Below, piece by piece: positions 53,167 through 64,000 of a stretch of 64,000 bases of DNA; position 1 is the stretch's first letter; every line of letters starts with the position of its first letter. Source of the stretch: Paramacrobiotus metropolitanus (lineage: Eukaryota; Tardigrada; Eutardigrada; Parachela; Macrobiotidae); contig NW_026570337.1 in NCBI RefSeq assembly GCF_019649055.1, forward strand, positions 1 through 64,000. Direction: 5' to 3'. The notes below the pieces were generated by a model that ran no database searches, had not been told where the DNA came from, and saw only the letters and a list, made by a program, of their open reading frames with translations. The position numbers and the translations under genes were made by a program.

Positions 53167-56164
53167 ATGAACTGCAGTCGCGGAGTGGAGATTACGGTGG
53201 CCACGCACGTGTCGGTGGTGGTGTACGATGAGGTGACCAAGCGCTGGCAGCCAGCGGGGTCCGCGGCCCAGAACGCCACCTCCCCGGTTGAGGTGAAGAT
53301 CCACCAGCACGCAGACCCACACGGCAGCACGTTCCGCATCACCGGCCGGCGTGGGCACAACCACGAGGTAACCGACTCCTGCTGTGTTCGTACACGGACT
53401 TTTTGGCTCTGGTTATTGCTTACCCGTAGTCTCGTAGAGACCTTCAAGTGGCAACCTATGTTCAGTCAATGGGCGACATACCTTCAAGTGGGCAGGCTTC
53501 AGTTACTTTGCCCCAGAACCGATTTGCTTTCGGTTTTTGGGGAGCATGTTTAGCACAACTTATTCTTTTCAAAGTACTTGAAATTTGAAATCGGTTGCAC
53601 CGTTTTTTAGTTATTTACGTTGTAAAAAACTAGTGACGAATCGCTTAAGCCACGCCACTGCTCTAGACCAAACTCACTGCAGTGACTACCGCGCATGTGC
53701 GGCTGGAGCCAATGCTACATCCATATGGGTGTTCCTGTTAATCATACAGTTCTCAGCATGATTAAACGGACTCACTGAATACAAAACTAGCTTCTGCCGA
53801 AAAGCCAATTTGAGTGTTCGCTGCAGTCGCAAATGTATGGTGGTCACAGCAATCAGTTTGGTCTAAAGCAATGGCTCGCGTGGCGTGGCTTAAGCGTTTC
53901 GTCCCTGGTTTGTTACGACCTAACCGTTCGATCGATTTAGACTTTGTCGAGTACTCTGAAAAGAGTAGGTTGTGTTGAACATGCTATAACAACAAGCAAG
54001 AAGAGAATCGGTTCTGGGACAAATAACTGAAGCCTGGCCACTTGAAGGTATATCGCCTATTGACTTAACATAGGTGGCCACTTGAAGATCTCTACGGGTA
54101 GTGTTTCCGTACAGGTAGTGATCGACTGCGCCCTCAACAAAGGCTTCCAGTACAGCCGTACCACTCCGACCTTCCTCCAGTGGCGCGTCCGTGGACCGGT
54201 GTACGGTCTCCGTTTCCAAAGTCCGCACCATGCCGTGGCCTTTGCGGCAGCCATGGACTGCGCCGTCGAGACGCTGAATGGCTCTCCCGCAGCGCCCACC
54301 CCCGACAGACGACGAATCCGCTTTATGAACGGACCGTCTCCGCCGCGGGTGGCCCTCACCACCTACGCTCCGGATCCTCATCTCCGCCAGCGCCCGGCCA
54401 ACGTCGAATCGGCCGCACTGGACGCGGCGGCCTGGACGCAGTGTGTGGATTCGCGCCGCATTGATCGGCATCCGGAGTACAGGTGGGAATACAGTGAAAC
54501 CTGTCTTTTACATACCCCGGTACATACATAGACCTGGAAATTTCACACGGGGAAAGTTTAACCGGCACGTTCCACAGACTGTAATATAACTCTGTGTAAT
54601 ACATACATCTGGATAACACATACGGTTTTGCTTAACCGAAGGCGTATTTAGTAACCAGGTTTCACTGTAACCGATAGGGATTGTTCAGTAATCCGGTGTA
54701 TTTTCTGGATTTTTTAATAAATGCTGTATCCGAAAATTATAGATTTATTATCCCGCTGTAGAGCGATTAGACAGCCGGTGCTGCCGCGGACCGAACCCGT
54801 CATCCAGCTGGATTTCGAGGAACATTGGGGCAAAGAGTCCAGCTTCACGGGCATCATCGGCGCCGCTCACGAAGGCCCTCTCGGCAAGCAGCCAGGTGAA
54901 GGGTACACTGCACGTGATGACACAAACGAGGGCGCCGTGGAGGAGCATCCGGGAGAAGACCCGATGACGAGGGACAGCAGCAGCGACGCTGACGAGTGTT
55001 GGCCTGGAGCGCCGCAGGAAAACGAGCCCGTGGGTGGCGGGGCGGGCGTGGGGGAAGACGGGGACACCAGCAGTCCGGATTCAGGTGAAGAGACAGTAGT
55101 TGCATTAATGACTGTCGCAAACGCTTTAGTAGTGAGTACAGTTGTCGGTTGTAGTAATACAGTCTACGCATTATGTGTGTCTATATGCGCTGCGGGCCCA
55201 TGCGACTCCTATTTTCTCATAGATGATGATGATCCCGTGGAGCGGGAGAAAGCACTGCAGAAGTTTAAAAGCGACCTGGCTGAGAAGCGCGCCAGTAGCG
55301 CATGGGGGCGACCGGTACCACCAAAGAAGCCGCTGGTAAGTTTATTTGTTCTTTGCAACAGGTGAATGTGTGCCTTATTTCTTTTCGTTTCAGATGCCGG
55401 AAGAATATATGGATAAGCTGCAAAGTAGACTGTCCAGCAGAGGATGCTGCTTCTACTATTGTGACCATTGTGGTTACGGTGGCACGGAGCCGACCGGCTG
55501 GTGGAGGGGATCTGCCCTGGACCACTATATCGGGCGATATTCAAAAAAAGACAAGAAAAAAGGTCAACAGCCCTGCGGCGCATGGAAGCTCCTGTATCCG
55601 GATGAATTTAGGGCCAACCGTCTGCCGCCAGTTCGCCTTCGATATCGGTATTATGCCGATGGATTCAAGGGCGAAATATCAGAGGAGTGCGTAGAAGAAT
55701 GGACGCCAAACGATGCCAAACGCGGCATCGTGCAGGAAAACGGTTTACCCAGGAAGAATGTGTTGCTTCCAGTCGACTATGTACAGCCGGACAAAAACCA
55801 GGTACATTTGCTAACGTCATTCAAAGGGAGATTGCTACAGTCATTCTCAATTTCGAGCGCGTCGTTGTTCCAGCAAGGGGAAAGAAAGCGCCGAGAAGGT
55901 GAAAGAAAACGGAAATTGTCGCTGGAATTTCTTCAGGCTGTGTGTGGTGTTAGTGCGACGGGACTGGAGGCGCAACGCGAGAAAAAGAAATCCAAGGAGA
56001 TATCCGCGTCCAGGACAACTGCATCCGCACTTGTAAATTATGCGTATTTAAAAATTAGGTGTATTTCTGTTATCCGTATGATAAACTATTATCCGTGTTT
56101 GTATATTATGAATTACATGCTGATATGTTCTTTGTCTCAGAAAAAATTTAAGGAATCAACGTAA
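53167..56164 (+). CDS. EVH1 (WH1) domain protein, Spred/Ena-like EVH1
   Basis: Seven exons keep phase throughout: 53167-53367, 54115-54482, 54762-55084, 55223-55335, 55394-55801, 55841-56032 and 56141-56164, 542 residues. The EVH1 domain is split by intron 1: EITVATHVSVVVYDEVTKRW ... TFRITGRRGHNHE joins VVIDCALNKGFQYSRTTPTFLQW and VYGLRFQSPHHAVAFAAAM. The FQSP end is closest to Spred-type EVH1 domains; the core is also like Ena/VASP. EVH1 domains bind proline-rich motifs of actin or Ras/MAPK regulators. After an acidic, Ser/Gly-rich linker comes an unrecognised region (CCFYYCDHCGYGGTEPTGWW), then a basic end. No Sprouty Cys-rich domain or EVH2 is seen, so assignment stops at EVH1. A GTAAGA just before the stop could allow a further exon. 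Confidence 0.75.
53421..54100. mobile_element. 680-bp palindromic foldback element in intron 1
   Basis: Starts TACCCGTAG (53421) and ends CTACGGGTA (54100). The arms stay complementary for about 290 bp each: ACCTTCAAGTGG, CCTATGTT, ATACCTTCAAGTGG, CAGGCTTCAGTTA, CCCAGAACCGATT and, further in, CGCTTAAGCCACGCCAC and TTTAGACCAAACT recur on the right in reverse complement. Scattered mismatches show age. The centre near 53,700-53,790 is unpaired. No ORF, so a MITE or foldback transposon inside the EVH1 gene. Confidence 0.85.
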
Positions 56165-58153
56165 GACGGCATCCAGTCGCATTAGTCCGCTGATCAGTAC
56201 TGCCGTTTCTGCTGACCCGAAGGATACTGTAAGCATGTCCTCCTCGAGCGGGAATGGTCGCGCTGGCCGGAGTAAGATGCGGGATGATGCAAGTGCATCT
56301 GGCGACGCAACCATCGCTCGGCTGATGAGCTTGTGAAAAGTCTTGGATGTTGCGTTGGATAACTTCAATAACTTCTGTTTTGTCGGATTTTACATCTGCA
56401 TCTAAGTGTTACGGTTTTCATTCATTGGTACTGCGTGCACAATAAGCATGTCTCATGTCTATACAGATGGGAATTGCCTTTGACTTTTGTACGACCGTTG
56501 TGCATACTATGAGAACAGTGTTATGTTAAAATATCGGAATTTAACTGCCGTGGTAATGAGTAAATTTGATTATTCCCACCATTTAAATTTATTTATTTTA
56601 AACCAACCAACAGATCGTACACAGTAGGAGTTGCATCTAAAAAAAGACCTTTTTAAGAAAAAGTGGCTGTTCAACGTGTGCTGTCTTGAAACGTAGATCG
56701 TCCTGGTTTCTCACCAGGATATAGTGACCCCAGTTCGAACGTGAGCTTTTTGAGCATTTTGTGCAATTTAATTCCGCAAACTGTTCCCGGATTTACCGAT
56801 TTTTCTACGATCTGTTTTTAGGTGATCCCAGCAAAAGCGTCAAATTATGAGAAGTGTGCACCTCCTCCACGTAGTACGGCAATTTAGAGACCGTGCAGAT
56901 TTCGACCACGCTCTTAACATTCATGTGATCTTCGACGGGGCCACTGCACATACCTACATACAAGCTTGTTGATCGGCGCGTGCACTTCAAAGTCGCTATC
57001 ATCTGCTGAAGATTGACGAAAGTTTACCTACCCAGTGACCCAGTCTGTCTTGCTTGCACTTTAACTAAGTTAAATTGTAGTAAGCTGGTTTAGAAATCAT
57101 GTCATATGCTACGGTTATCGCAAAACAGCAAGATGATTAGGCAAATAAAACAGCGGATTCATCCTTGTGATCGAGTATTTTTCTTGGAGCGCGTAAAATC
57201 CGAAGCCTGCAAAACAATTCTACAAAATATTTAATTCAACATCGTACACAAAATTTCGTCAGCGTATCGTACAGCAACAAAAAGAGGTGTGCAAGTCTGA
57301 CAAATAATCGAAGACGACCTACCGGCATACAAAATTTAAAAACATTCAAATATAAAAAACAGTAAAGTAATCAAAACTGAGTCTGACTTGACGGGGATGG
57401 AATGACCAGGCACAACGCCGACAAAACTGCCGCACATCGCGGTGACTCACGGGCAAGGCACGGCTCAAGCAATAAATAATATAACAAAATAACCACGTAA
57501 AAATAAAATAAAAAAAATACGGAACAAGTAAATAAAGAAATTCAAAAGGATAAAAAAGAGTACCAACCAAGCGCGGGTGAATCGACAGCGCCACGCATTG
57601 CAGCTACAGGTGGCGCTCACACCGTTTTGACGCACGCCTGCTGCAGCAAGCGATTTTGCTGGGGCGACGGTGACTTTTCCCGTTAAACACTCCATTTCCG
57701 TTAAGCATATCAGTAATACTTCTTTGCCATGTGATGCATCAAAACTGTCCACAGAAATCAAAGCGACGTACTTGCTGTTTCGTACATTTATTGCTATAAT
57801 CGCAGCGATTGTTTTGAAACTATAAAAATAATCTAAATTATTTAAGCAGTACCAAAGTGACTAAGTATATTTGTCGAAATGTGATTTTTGTTTCCCATTT
57901 TTTAAGGTGATCTCCTGGTTTTGCTCCTACGCGATATTTTTGTCGATTTTAAGGCGAATTAAAAGTTTTTTCAAATACGTTCTTGTCTGTGTCAGCAGAA
58001 CCTCTAAAGAGAACAGAACTGGCAAATTTGGACCATTTGGTGAAAGCAAGTATTGACACAGATTACCGAAGAACAATTAGTTATCCGCCGGCGCTCGACA
58101 CGTTAAATCAGAACCAAAGACTGAATGAAACACACGCGATCCTGAGCAGTTGT
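56165..58153. other. no gene seen
   Basis: 3' flanks of the convergent EVH1 and guanylate cyclase genes. AT-rich; short ORFs lack support. Confidence 0.4.
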
Positions 58154-61100
58154 TCAGCAGGACGGATTCAGCCAAAACGTCCTCGTGTCGCCTTTACCCT
58201 GTTCAAGCGATCCCGCATTTAAATTGCCTGTCGAAAGATATTTATTAGTTGTAGCTTACCTTGACGTAAATGAATCCCCGGTCTTCCAGCTGGAAGCCGA
58301 ACGTGTCGGCCAAACCGGCCGCTTCCGCACTCAGATGGATCCGTCTCGGTTCGCCGTGCGAGGCCATTCGCGACGCAGTATTCATCGTGTCGCCAAATCT
58401 ACCAAATGTCGAATAAAATAAATTCACTGAATAATTTAAATTCACATTTATTTTAATTTAAATTTAAAATCCGCTTAATTTCCTTAAGACATACAGGCAA
58501 TATCGCGGCCGCTTGTGACCGATAATGCCGGCTTCCACCGGACCGCTGTGCACGCCCGCCTGCAGCTCGATCTTCCTCCCGCCGACATTATTATCGAAGA
58601 CGCTCATCAACTCGGCGGAAAGGTCACAAATTTCGCGAATATGCTCGCTGCCGTTGCGCACCGGTAGACCACTGGCGACCTATAAAAGGTCATGTGCAAC
58701 AAATTCATTACGGATTTATTCCCTGAACCTACCAAATAATTATCGCCGGTGGCTTCGATCTTGCACACCCGAAACCGGCTCAAACTGTCGTCGAACCGCG
58801 AGTACAGTATATCCAGAAAGTTGACAATTTCCAGGGGCGCCGACGTGGCGGCGAACTCGTTGAAACCGCGCATGTAGCTGAAGAAGATGCTGACGGCCTC
58901 GAAGGCCTCCGGGATAACCTCCTGGCCGGCGCGCAGTTTCCGCACCACCTCCCGCGGGAGCATCTCGTTGAGCAGGGCGTCGCAGCGCATCTGTTCGTTA
59001 ACTAATTCCACCTTCCGATTATACACCGACACCTCCAGGTTCTCGGTGTGATTGCGTAATCGCTCCAGGAGACTCTCCAGGAGATTCCGCGACCCAGTGA
59101 TCTTCCGCAATCGAGCGCGGACGTAGGACGCAGATGGACGCGCGGCGGGGTCTTCGTCCCAGCACTTCTCGATCAGCTTCTCTAAATCCTGACAGCCGGG
59201 ATGTTCGTAGTGGACGTAGAAGCTCGGACGTTTCCGGATGTGGGTGACGTTGGACTGCTTGGTTTCTACGGCGATAAAGGTCACATTGGGAAACTTTCCG
59301 GAATGGATGCGTTGTTTACCTGTTCCGTCGAAATAGATCGTGGTGAGTGTCCGGCTGAGCGGCTGCTCCGTGACTATGAAGGCCACCAGCGCGCCGAAGG
59401 CGAACAAGTCGGAGGGTGCGCCGGCCGAGTGGTACAATAGGAGCTCCGGTGCGGTGAAGGGTGTGGCGGAAGCCGTCGGGCGGAGGGCGCCCAAGAAACC
59501 CAGGATGGCTTCGTGACCCAGGTCGTCGATTTTTAAGCAGAAGCGCTGGTCGATCACGCATTTGGTCGGGCGGAGATGGCCGTGGAATTTAATGGGCGAG
59601 TGGTGGATGGCGTACAGTCCCTATGCAAATGCGAATACTGACTAACTAACGACCCCTGTCAGCTTAATCACACCTTAATGCTAATAAACAAATAAATATT
59701 TAATGATAATAATCTTCGTTTGATTCATATCTGTATATAGTATGTACACAGTACTAACTAATAATTATATACAAGCGTATATTAAATAGGCCAATTTTCG
59801 CCGCCCAGGAATTTTTTAGGACTCTTATGTGTAATGCGACTTGTATACTTCGATCAGATCGGAAATAAGCGACAGCTTCAAATCCCAGTCGATGCCGCCC
59901 TTGAGTGCCATAAGGTCGTTGAGAGATCCGCGTTCGCAGTACTGCTGGCAGAGAAACGGTGGATTGGCGTGCAGGAAAATCCCGTGGAAGCGGTTGACGT
60001 TGGCGTGCTGCACCGTGCTGATCTGTTAACTCTTTACGTTATCAACGCCTTCCGGTAGCGAACAGCGATTGCATGCACCGACCTGCGAAAGGACTTTTGA
60101 CAGCTGCGTCTTCTTTAGCGTGACCTTCATGCGATGGTGACCTTTGAGGAAAACGCTGGGGTCGGCGCACATCACGCCACCGATGAGGTCGCAGCTGTCC
60201 TCGGTCTCCGGTGTGCAGCAGATGACCTTGACGCCGTGCACTTCCATCAGGCGCTTTCCGCCCAGTTTGAACGACAACGCGCTGGCCGTCGTCGACATGT
60301 ACGCCGAGCGCACCAACGCCGACGGTCCGATGAGCCACTGCTTATACGCATGCGCCTGTCGGTGCCACCTGTTGAAAAACATTTTTTCTTTTCCTTTTTT
60401 TAAAAACTTAAAAGGTAAAATAATTTTTTTATTTTTCATAAAAAAATTTTTGGGACAACTTCCGCCCTGACCTTTCCAGGAGGACCCCCGCGGCGATGAG
60501 GCACATCAGCGGGACGAAGACCCCGAGGACGATAGCGGTGAGGCGGCGGGCCTGCTCCCGATCGTAGCATTTCTCGTTGTGGATGCCGCAGAGCGGCCGG
60601 TCCAACGGCACCTCGCCGGGCTCCCACGGGAGATCCTCCTTCCCGAAAACCACCCGCGTCAGTCCCCGGGACGCCGTATCGGCCAGGAACAGCGTCTAGA
60701 GACGAAAACATAGTCAGTAAACAACTTCCCAGATTTTTCCCGGATCGGTGAGCTCCCACCTGGAACTCGTTGGTGGACTGGTTAAAGACCTGGATGTGAA
60801 CGGAGACCACGCGGGTGCCGTTGGGTGACATGCGCATCTGCCGGGACGTCAGGTTGTAGGTCTGGCCGAAGGTCTGCGCCGCGGTCCGGTGGGCGCTGAA
60901 GGCGGGGACCTCGCTGCCGTTGCTGAGGAGCCGCTCTCGGTCCAGAGTCTGCACTACCGTCTCCAGGGCTTCGAATAGCACCGTCATCATTTCCGCTCCC
61001 TATCCAAAGCATGCACGTGGTATATTTGCTGGGAGTCTTCTTTTATTATGCGATGATTGTTACCAGTTGTTTTAGCTGCTATCGATCCTATCGACGTTAT

Positions 61101-62443
61101 TTAGTTTAGTTTTTTTAGATCATCTGAGGTTGCAGTATTATCGACTTACTAGAAACTTTACAGCAGTTCCATTTATGAATTTTACATAATAGTTAGAAAT
61201 TGCTAATAGAAGGACTAATAGTAGACAGGTCAATCGGTTCACTACCCAGGTAGAAGATTTTTATGGTTTACTTTTTATTTTTTTGTAATTTCTGCCAGTC
61301 AAAACAGAATTGAAGAACACACTCTTATTCATTTTCGTAATAAGGTAGCTCAGGAGCTTGTTTTATATTTTTTAAATGGTTAAGCGATACCGGCATCTAA
61401 GAACAGTATTGGGACCGATCTTTTTAAAACAAATTGCATATGTTATCTGAAGATTACGAAGTGGTTCTAGAATAGATCTTCCTTGCTAGCCGAAGCCGGT
61501 TTTATCTTCCTACCGCAATTTCGAGGTTCTTCAGCTTGCTGCCGTATTTCCGCTTGGCGTAGGCCTCCGCACTGCTGGTGAAGGGCTTCAGTTTCTCCCA
61601 ATCAACCGGGCTGGTGCGGATCATGAAGTAGCTCGCGAAGGCATCACACAATTTCTACCAACAGCAGAAGCGCTCTGCACTAAAATGCTTATTCGGTGAC
61701 CTTTTCTTTTTTACCACATCGTATGATCCGTCGGGATTCTTGCAGCTTAGTGGATTTTCGTTGGCCACCTCAATCTCGTATAAATGCATAAAGACCTGGA
61801 ACAAGGATGTTTTTAACCTGGATTAAGTTAATTGCGTTTCCGGTAAAGGAAAGAACATACGTAGTCACCGTTCGTCATGCCGAGATCGGACGCTGCCAGC
61901 TGTTGATGAAAATAAGCGAAACAGCGTAATTAACCGTTAGCCTGTAGTTTCAGAAAGAAGGGAAGAAAAACAGGCACCGCTTACGGCGATTTCCCGCTGC
62001 GAGAGGCCCAGCGTGCACGTCAGGATAACTGCAAAAGTAAGGTTATTCCGTCAATTTGCCGGCCGTCACAAACACGGAGAGTTATACACAACATACTGCG
62101 GCTGAAATTAGCCGCTTCCAGCAGCGCTGTTGTCGCCCAGTCGCTGCCGTTGGCGGTGGTGACGTTGGCGGGCCGCGAGTCGACCATGATGTCAATACGG
62201 GAGTTGATGTCGGTGCGCTTCTTTAAGAGTTCCTTGACGCCTTTGCAGTGCTGCTCTATGCGGCGACTATAGCCGATGCGCAGGAAGCTGCTGACCCTGT
62301 CCTCGATAACGGCGATGGAGCGCCAGCCGAAGCGGTCCATCAGATCCAGCACTTTCGCGCCGATCCCGAAGATGTCGCCGATACCAAAGGCCAGCCACGT
62401 CGGGAAGCGGGTCTTGTCGTTGAATCCGGCATCCTGCGTTGTG
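58154..62443 (-). CDS. receptor guanylate cyclase, 5' end missing, first metal Asp lost
   Basis: Thirteen phase-consistent exons: 62443-62097, 62028-61985, 61899-61861, 61795-61715, 61654-61514, 60999-60760, 60695-60472, 60368-60083, 60022-59849, 59620-58733, 58679-58495, 58398-58260 and 58198-58154 (TGA). About 944 residues. Order: ANF-receptor-type ligand domain (FPTWLAFG, FGWRSIAVIEDR); a membrane helix (LTAIVLGVFVPLMCLIAAGVL); kinase-homology domain (HANVNRFHGIF, CERGSLNDL, KFHGHLRPTKCVID, IDDLG); dimerisation helix (LLNEMLPREVV); cyclase domain. Normal enzymes make cGMP from GTP. Here FSDIVGF is FSYMRGF, so the first metal-binding Asp is Tyr (58874-58876). The second (ATGDNYLV), the Glu and Cys that select GTP (KIE, PRYC) and NTASR are kept. 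The signal peptide and first part of the ligand domain lie further 5', not found up to 64,000. Confidence 0.88.
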
Positions 62444-64000
62444 CTGCACAACAATGCACAAATCACTTAGTTAACCGCCGAACAAGCCAGGAACTTGTTT
62501 TTTTTGGCTACTCACTAGCTCATTGCCAGCACATCCAACTCTGTAATATAAACGGATAATAAGTGTTCACTAAAGGTCATGCGTATACTCTGTACTGCCG
62601 GATATACCAGACAGATTAACAATGCGCACTTCCACGGAATCAAGAGAAATGGCCCGGTACATACGGGACCCGTTTCTTACACATCCAGCACTTACACATA
62701 TCCAATGTTTCCACTTTCGCTTTCGCTCACTCAGGAACATTTTTAGTAGCGTTCTATATCGTTATACATTAACTGATTGATTGGTTGTTTATTGAGTAGC
62801 CAAGCCGGGTACAGTTCGACTATCACATATCCTTATTCAAGAAGAACATCAAAATTAATGTGCTATGGTTGGTCAAGTCACCAAGCTTCGTTAAACACCA
62901 GTAATACGCATACTATAATAATGCAACATGTACATGTCAGCGGACTGCCGTGCTTAGGGAAAATGGCCCGGTACATACTGTAGCGTCAAAAATGGGACAC
63001 ATACACTAAAACGTTTCGCTTTCGTGCACTCCGAATCACTTTTTTGTGTAAGACCGTACTAATGACAACACTGTAAGTCATTCTAAAGCTGAATAATGTG
63101 TGCACATTGTCCGGAAACGGTTTGCGCGCACAACATCCGGTTGCCGAGATATGGCGCGGGAAAATAAGCGAAAAGTTTAAATGCATTGATTGTTGTTTAC
63201 CAAGAATCTGGTTATTACCTGATCTTTTTGGAGCTTCGCTATAAAAGTCCTGGCCATAAAGTCGAAAGTGGACCAAGTTCAGTTTAAAATTTTCGAAACT
63301 GATTTTAAAATCGGGAAAAAATGTTAGAAGAAAGCTGGAATCGGATAAAAAATTTAAATGCGTTGTTGTGCACCAAGAACTTGGTTATCACCCGATCTTC
63401 TTAAACTTTGTTGTAAAATATATGTGAGAATATAGTCAAATCCGAGCCAATATCAGCTTTCCCTGGAATTTTTAAATGGATTTTCAGATGTTTGGGATTC
63501 GTTCTCAAACAGAAACAAAATTCTATGACCTAGTGCTGGTTCAGTTTCGACTACTTATAGTCAAACGTATTTTCAATCAAAGTTTCAGGAAAATTGGGTA
63601 ATTATGTGCTTGGTTTGTTTAAAAAGTGTTACGAAGAGCGCAAAATTAAGGGCGAAAGATTTAATTAAAAAGGCAGACATTAGTGCCATCTGACCGGCAT
63701 TTTCCTTAAGCGTTGCTTCCCCACTTCAGCACACAACCTAAACAATCTATTTTTAAGCTTCTGCTACGAAATGGACAGCTGAAAGTTTTTTATGAAAAAC
63801 CTTGAAACAGCCTCAACGTGGGCTGCATCGGCTGAATAGAGAAAATGGAGGGAATCCGAGCCGAGTATCAATCAGCCGCACGCATGTATTTTCTAACGAC
63901 AACAAAACCGGCATGACTTCTACTCCTTTCCGTAACGCCTCCGTCCCCACCCGGAGGGCAGCTTTCACAACTCTTTCTTCTGCCCCATTCAACGCTGCAA
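62444..64000. other. no gene seen; upstream intron or flank of the cyclase
   Basis: The first cyclase exon seen starts at an acceptor in phase 2, so earlier exons must exist upstream, but none is recognisable here. Some words recur, such as GGAATAATGGCCCGGTACATA-type GGCCCGGTACATAC (62,653 and 62,968) and ACCAAGAA(T/C)(C/T)TGGTTAT (63,199 and 63,377), pointing to small local duplications. Confidence 0.4.

Noticed and set aside
53920-54471. Minus-strand ORF through intron 1 and exon 2 of the EVH1 gene
   Set aside because: It runs through the palindrome arm and lies opposite the EVH1 coding exon.
1-64000. CRISPR arrays, bacterial operons or ribosome binding sites
   Set aside because: The genes have spliceosomal introns and TATA-box promoters; no regular short direct repeats with unique spacers were seen.

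Overview
This is nuclear DNA of an animal. Genes are split by short GT-AG introns and include a rhodopsin-type GPCR, a receptor guanylate cyclase, an EVH1 protein, an F-box protein, secreted leucine-rich-repeat proteins and a prepro cysteine-rich peptide. Small DNA transposons, foldback repeats and a Ty3/Gypsy-type LTR retrotransposon lie between them. The mix fits a protostome. A tardigrade such as Hypsibius is my best guess from family resemblance, but nothing here proves the taxon.

Left part (1-26 kb): a decayed or partly modelled voltage-gated K+-channel-like gene (minus, 0.8-2.3 kb); two tRNA-like Pol III repeats (3.1-3.65 kb); a strong hairpin (4.65 kb); a 541-bp hAT-type MITE with perfect 8-bp target-site duplications (5.19-5.73 kb); two tandem paralogous secreted LRR genes with TATA boxes at the same distance from the ATG; a two-exon prepro cysteine-rich peptide gene (10 kb); a foldback MITE (10.7 kb); long stretches with only weak coding signal, satellites and foldbacks (11-22 kb); and a three-exon F-box gene, broken in its middle exon (22.2-25.2 kb).

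Centre (26,083-49,828): one giant LTR retrotransposon of about 23.7 kb. It has two 574-bp LTRs differing at 8 positions, a CATG target-site duplication, a PBS directly after the 5' LTR and a G-rich tract before the 3' LTR. The leader carries two families of covarying hairpins. Gag is very large (about 1,280 codons). Pol has protease, RT, RNase H and DDE integrase, plus two extra integrase-type H2C2 zinc modules, one between protease and RT and one at the Pol C-terminus. Downstream of pol lies a cargo region of about 10 kb with five or more unrecognised genes, one of them antisense and probably spliced, and a diverged array of about eight tRNA-like Pol III-type units. Gag, pol and several cargo genes carry in-frame stops and 1-nt frame changes.

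Right part (50-64 kb): a one-exon GPCR with one frame break; a seven-exon EVH1-domain gene whose first intron holds a 680-bp palindromic foldback element; and a receptor guanylate cyclase with 13 phase-consistent exons (minus), whose cyclase domain has lost the first metal-binding aspartate. Its 5' exons are not found before the window ends.

Most frame breaks, in the element and in host genes alike, run in the same -1 direction. This points to missing single bases in the assembly for many of them, while the in-frame stops are more likely real decay.
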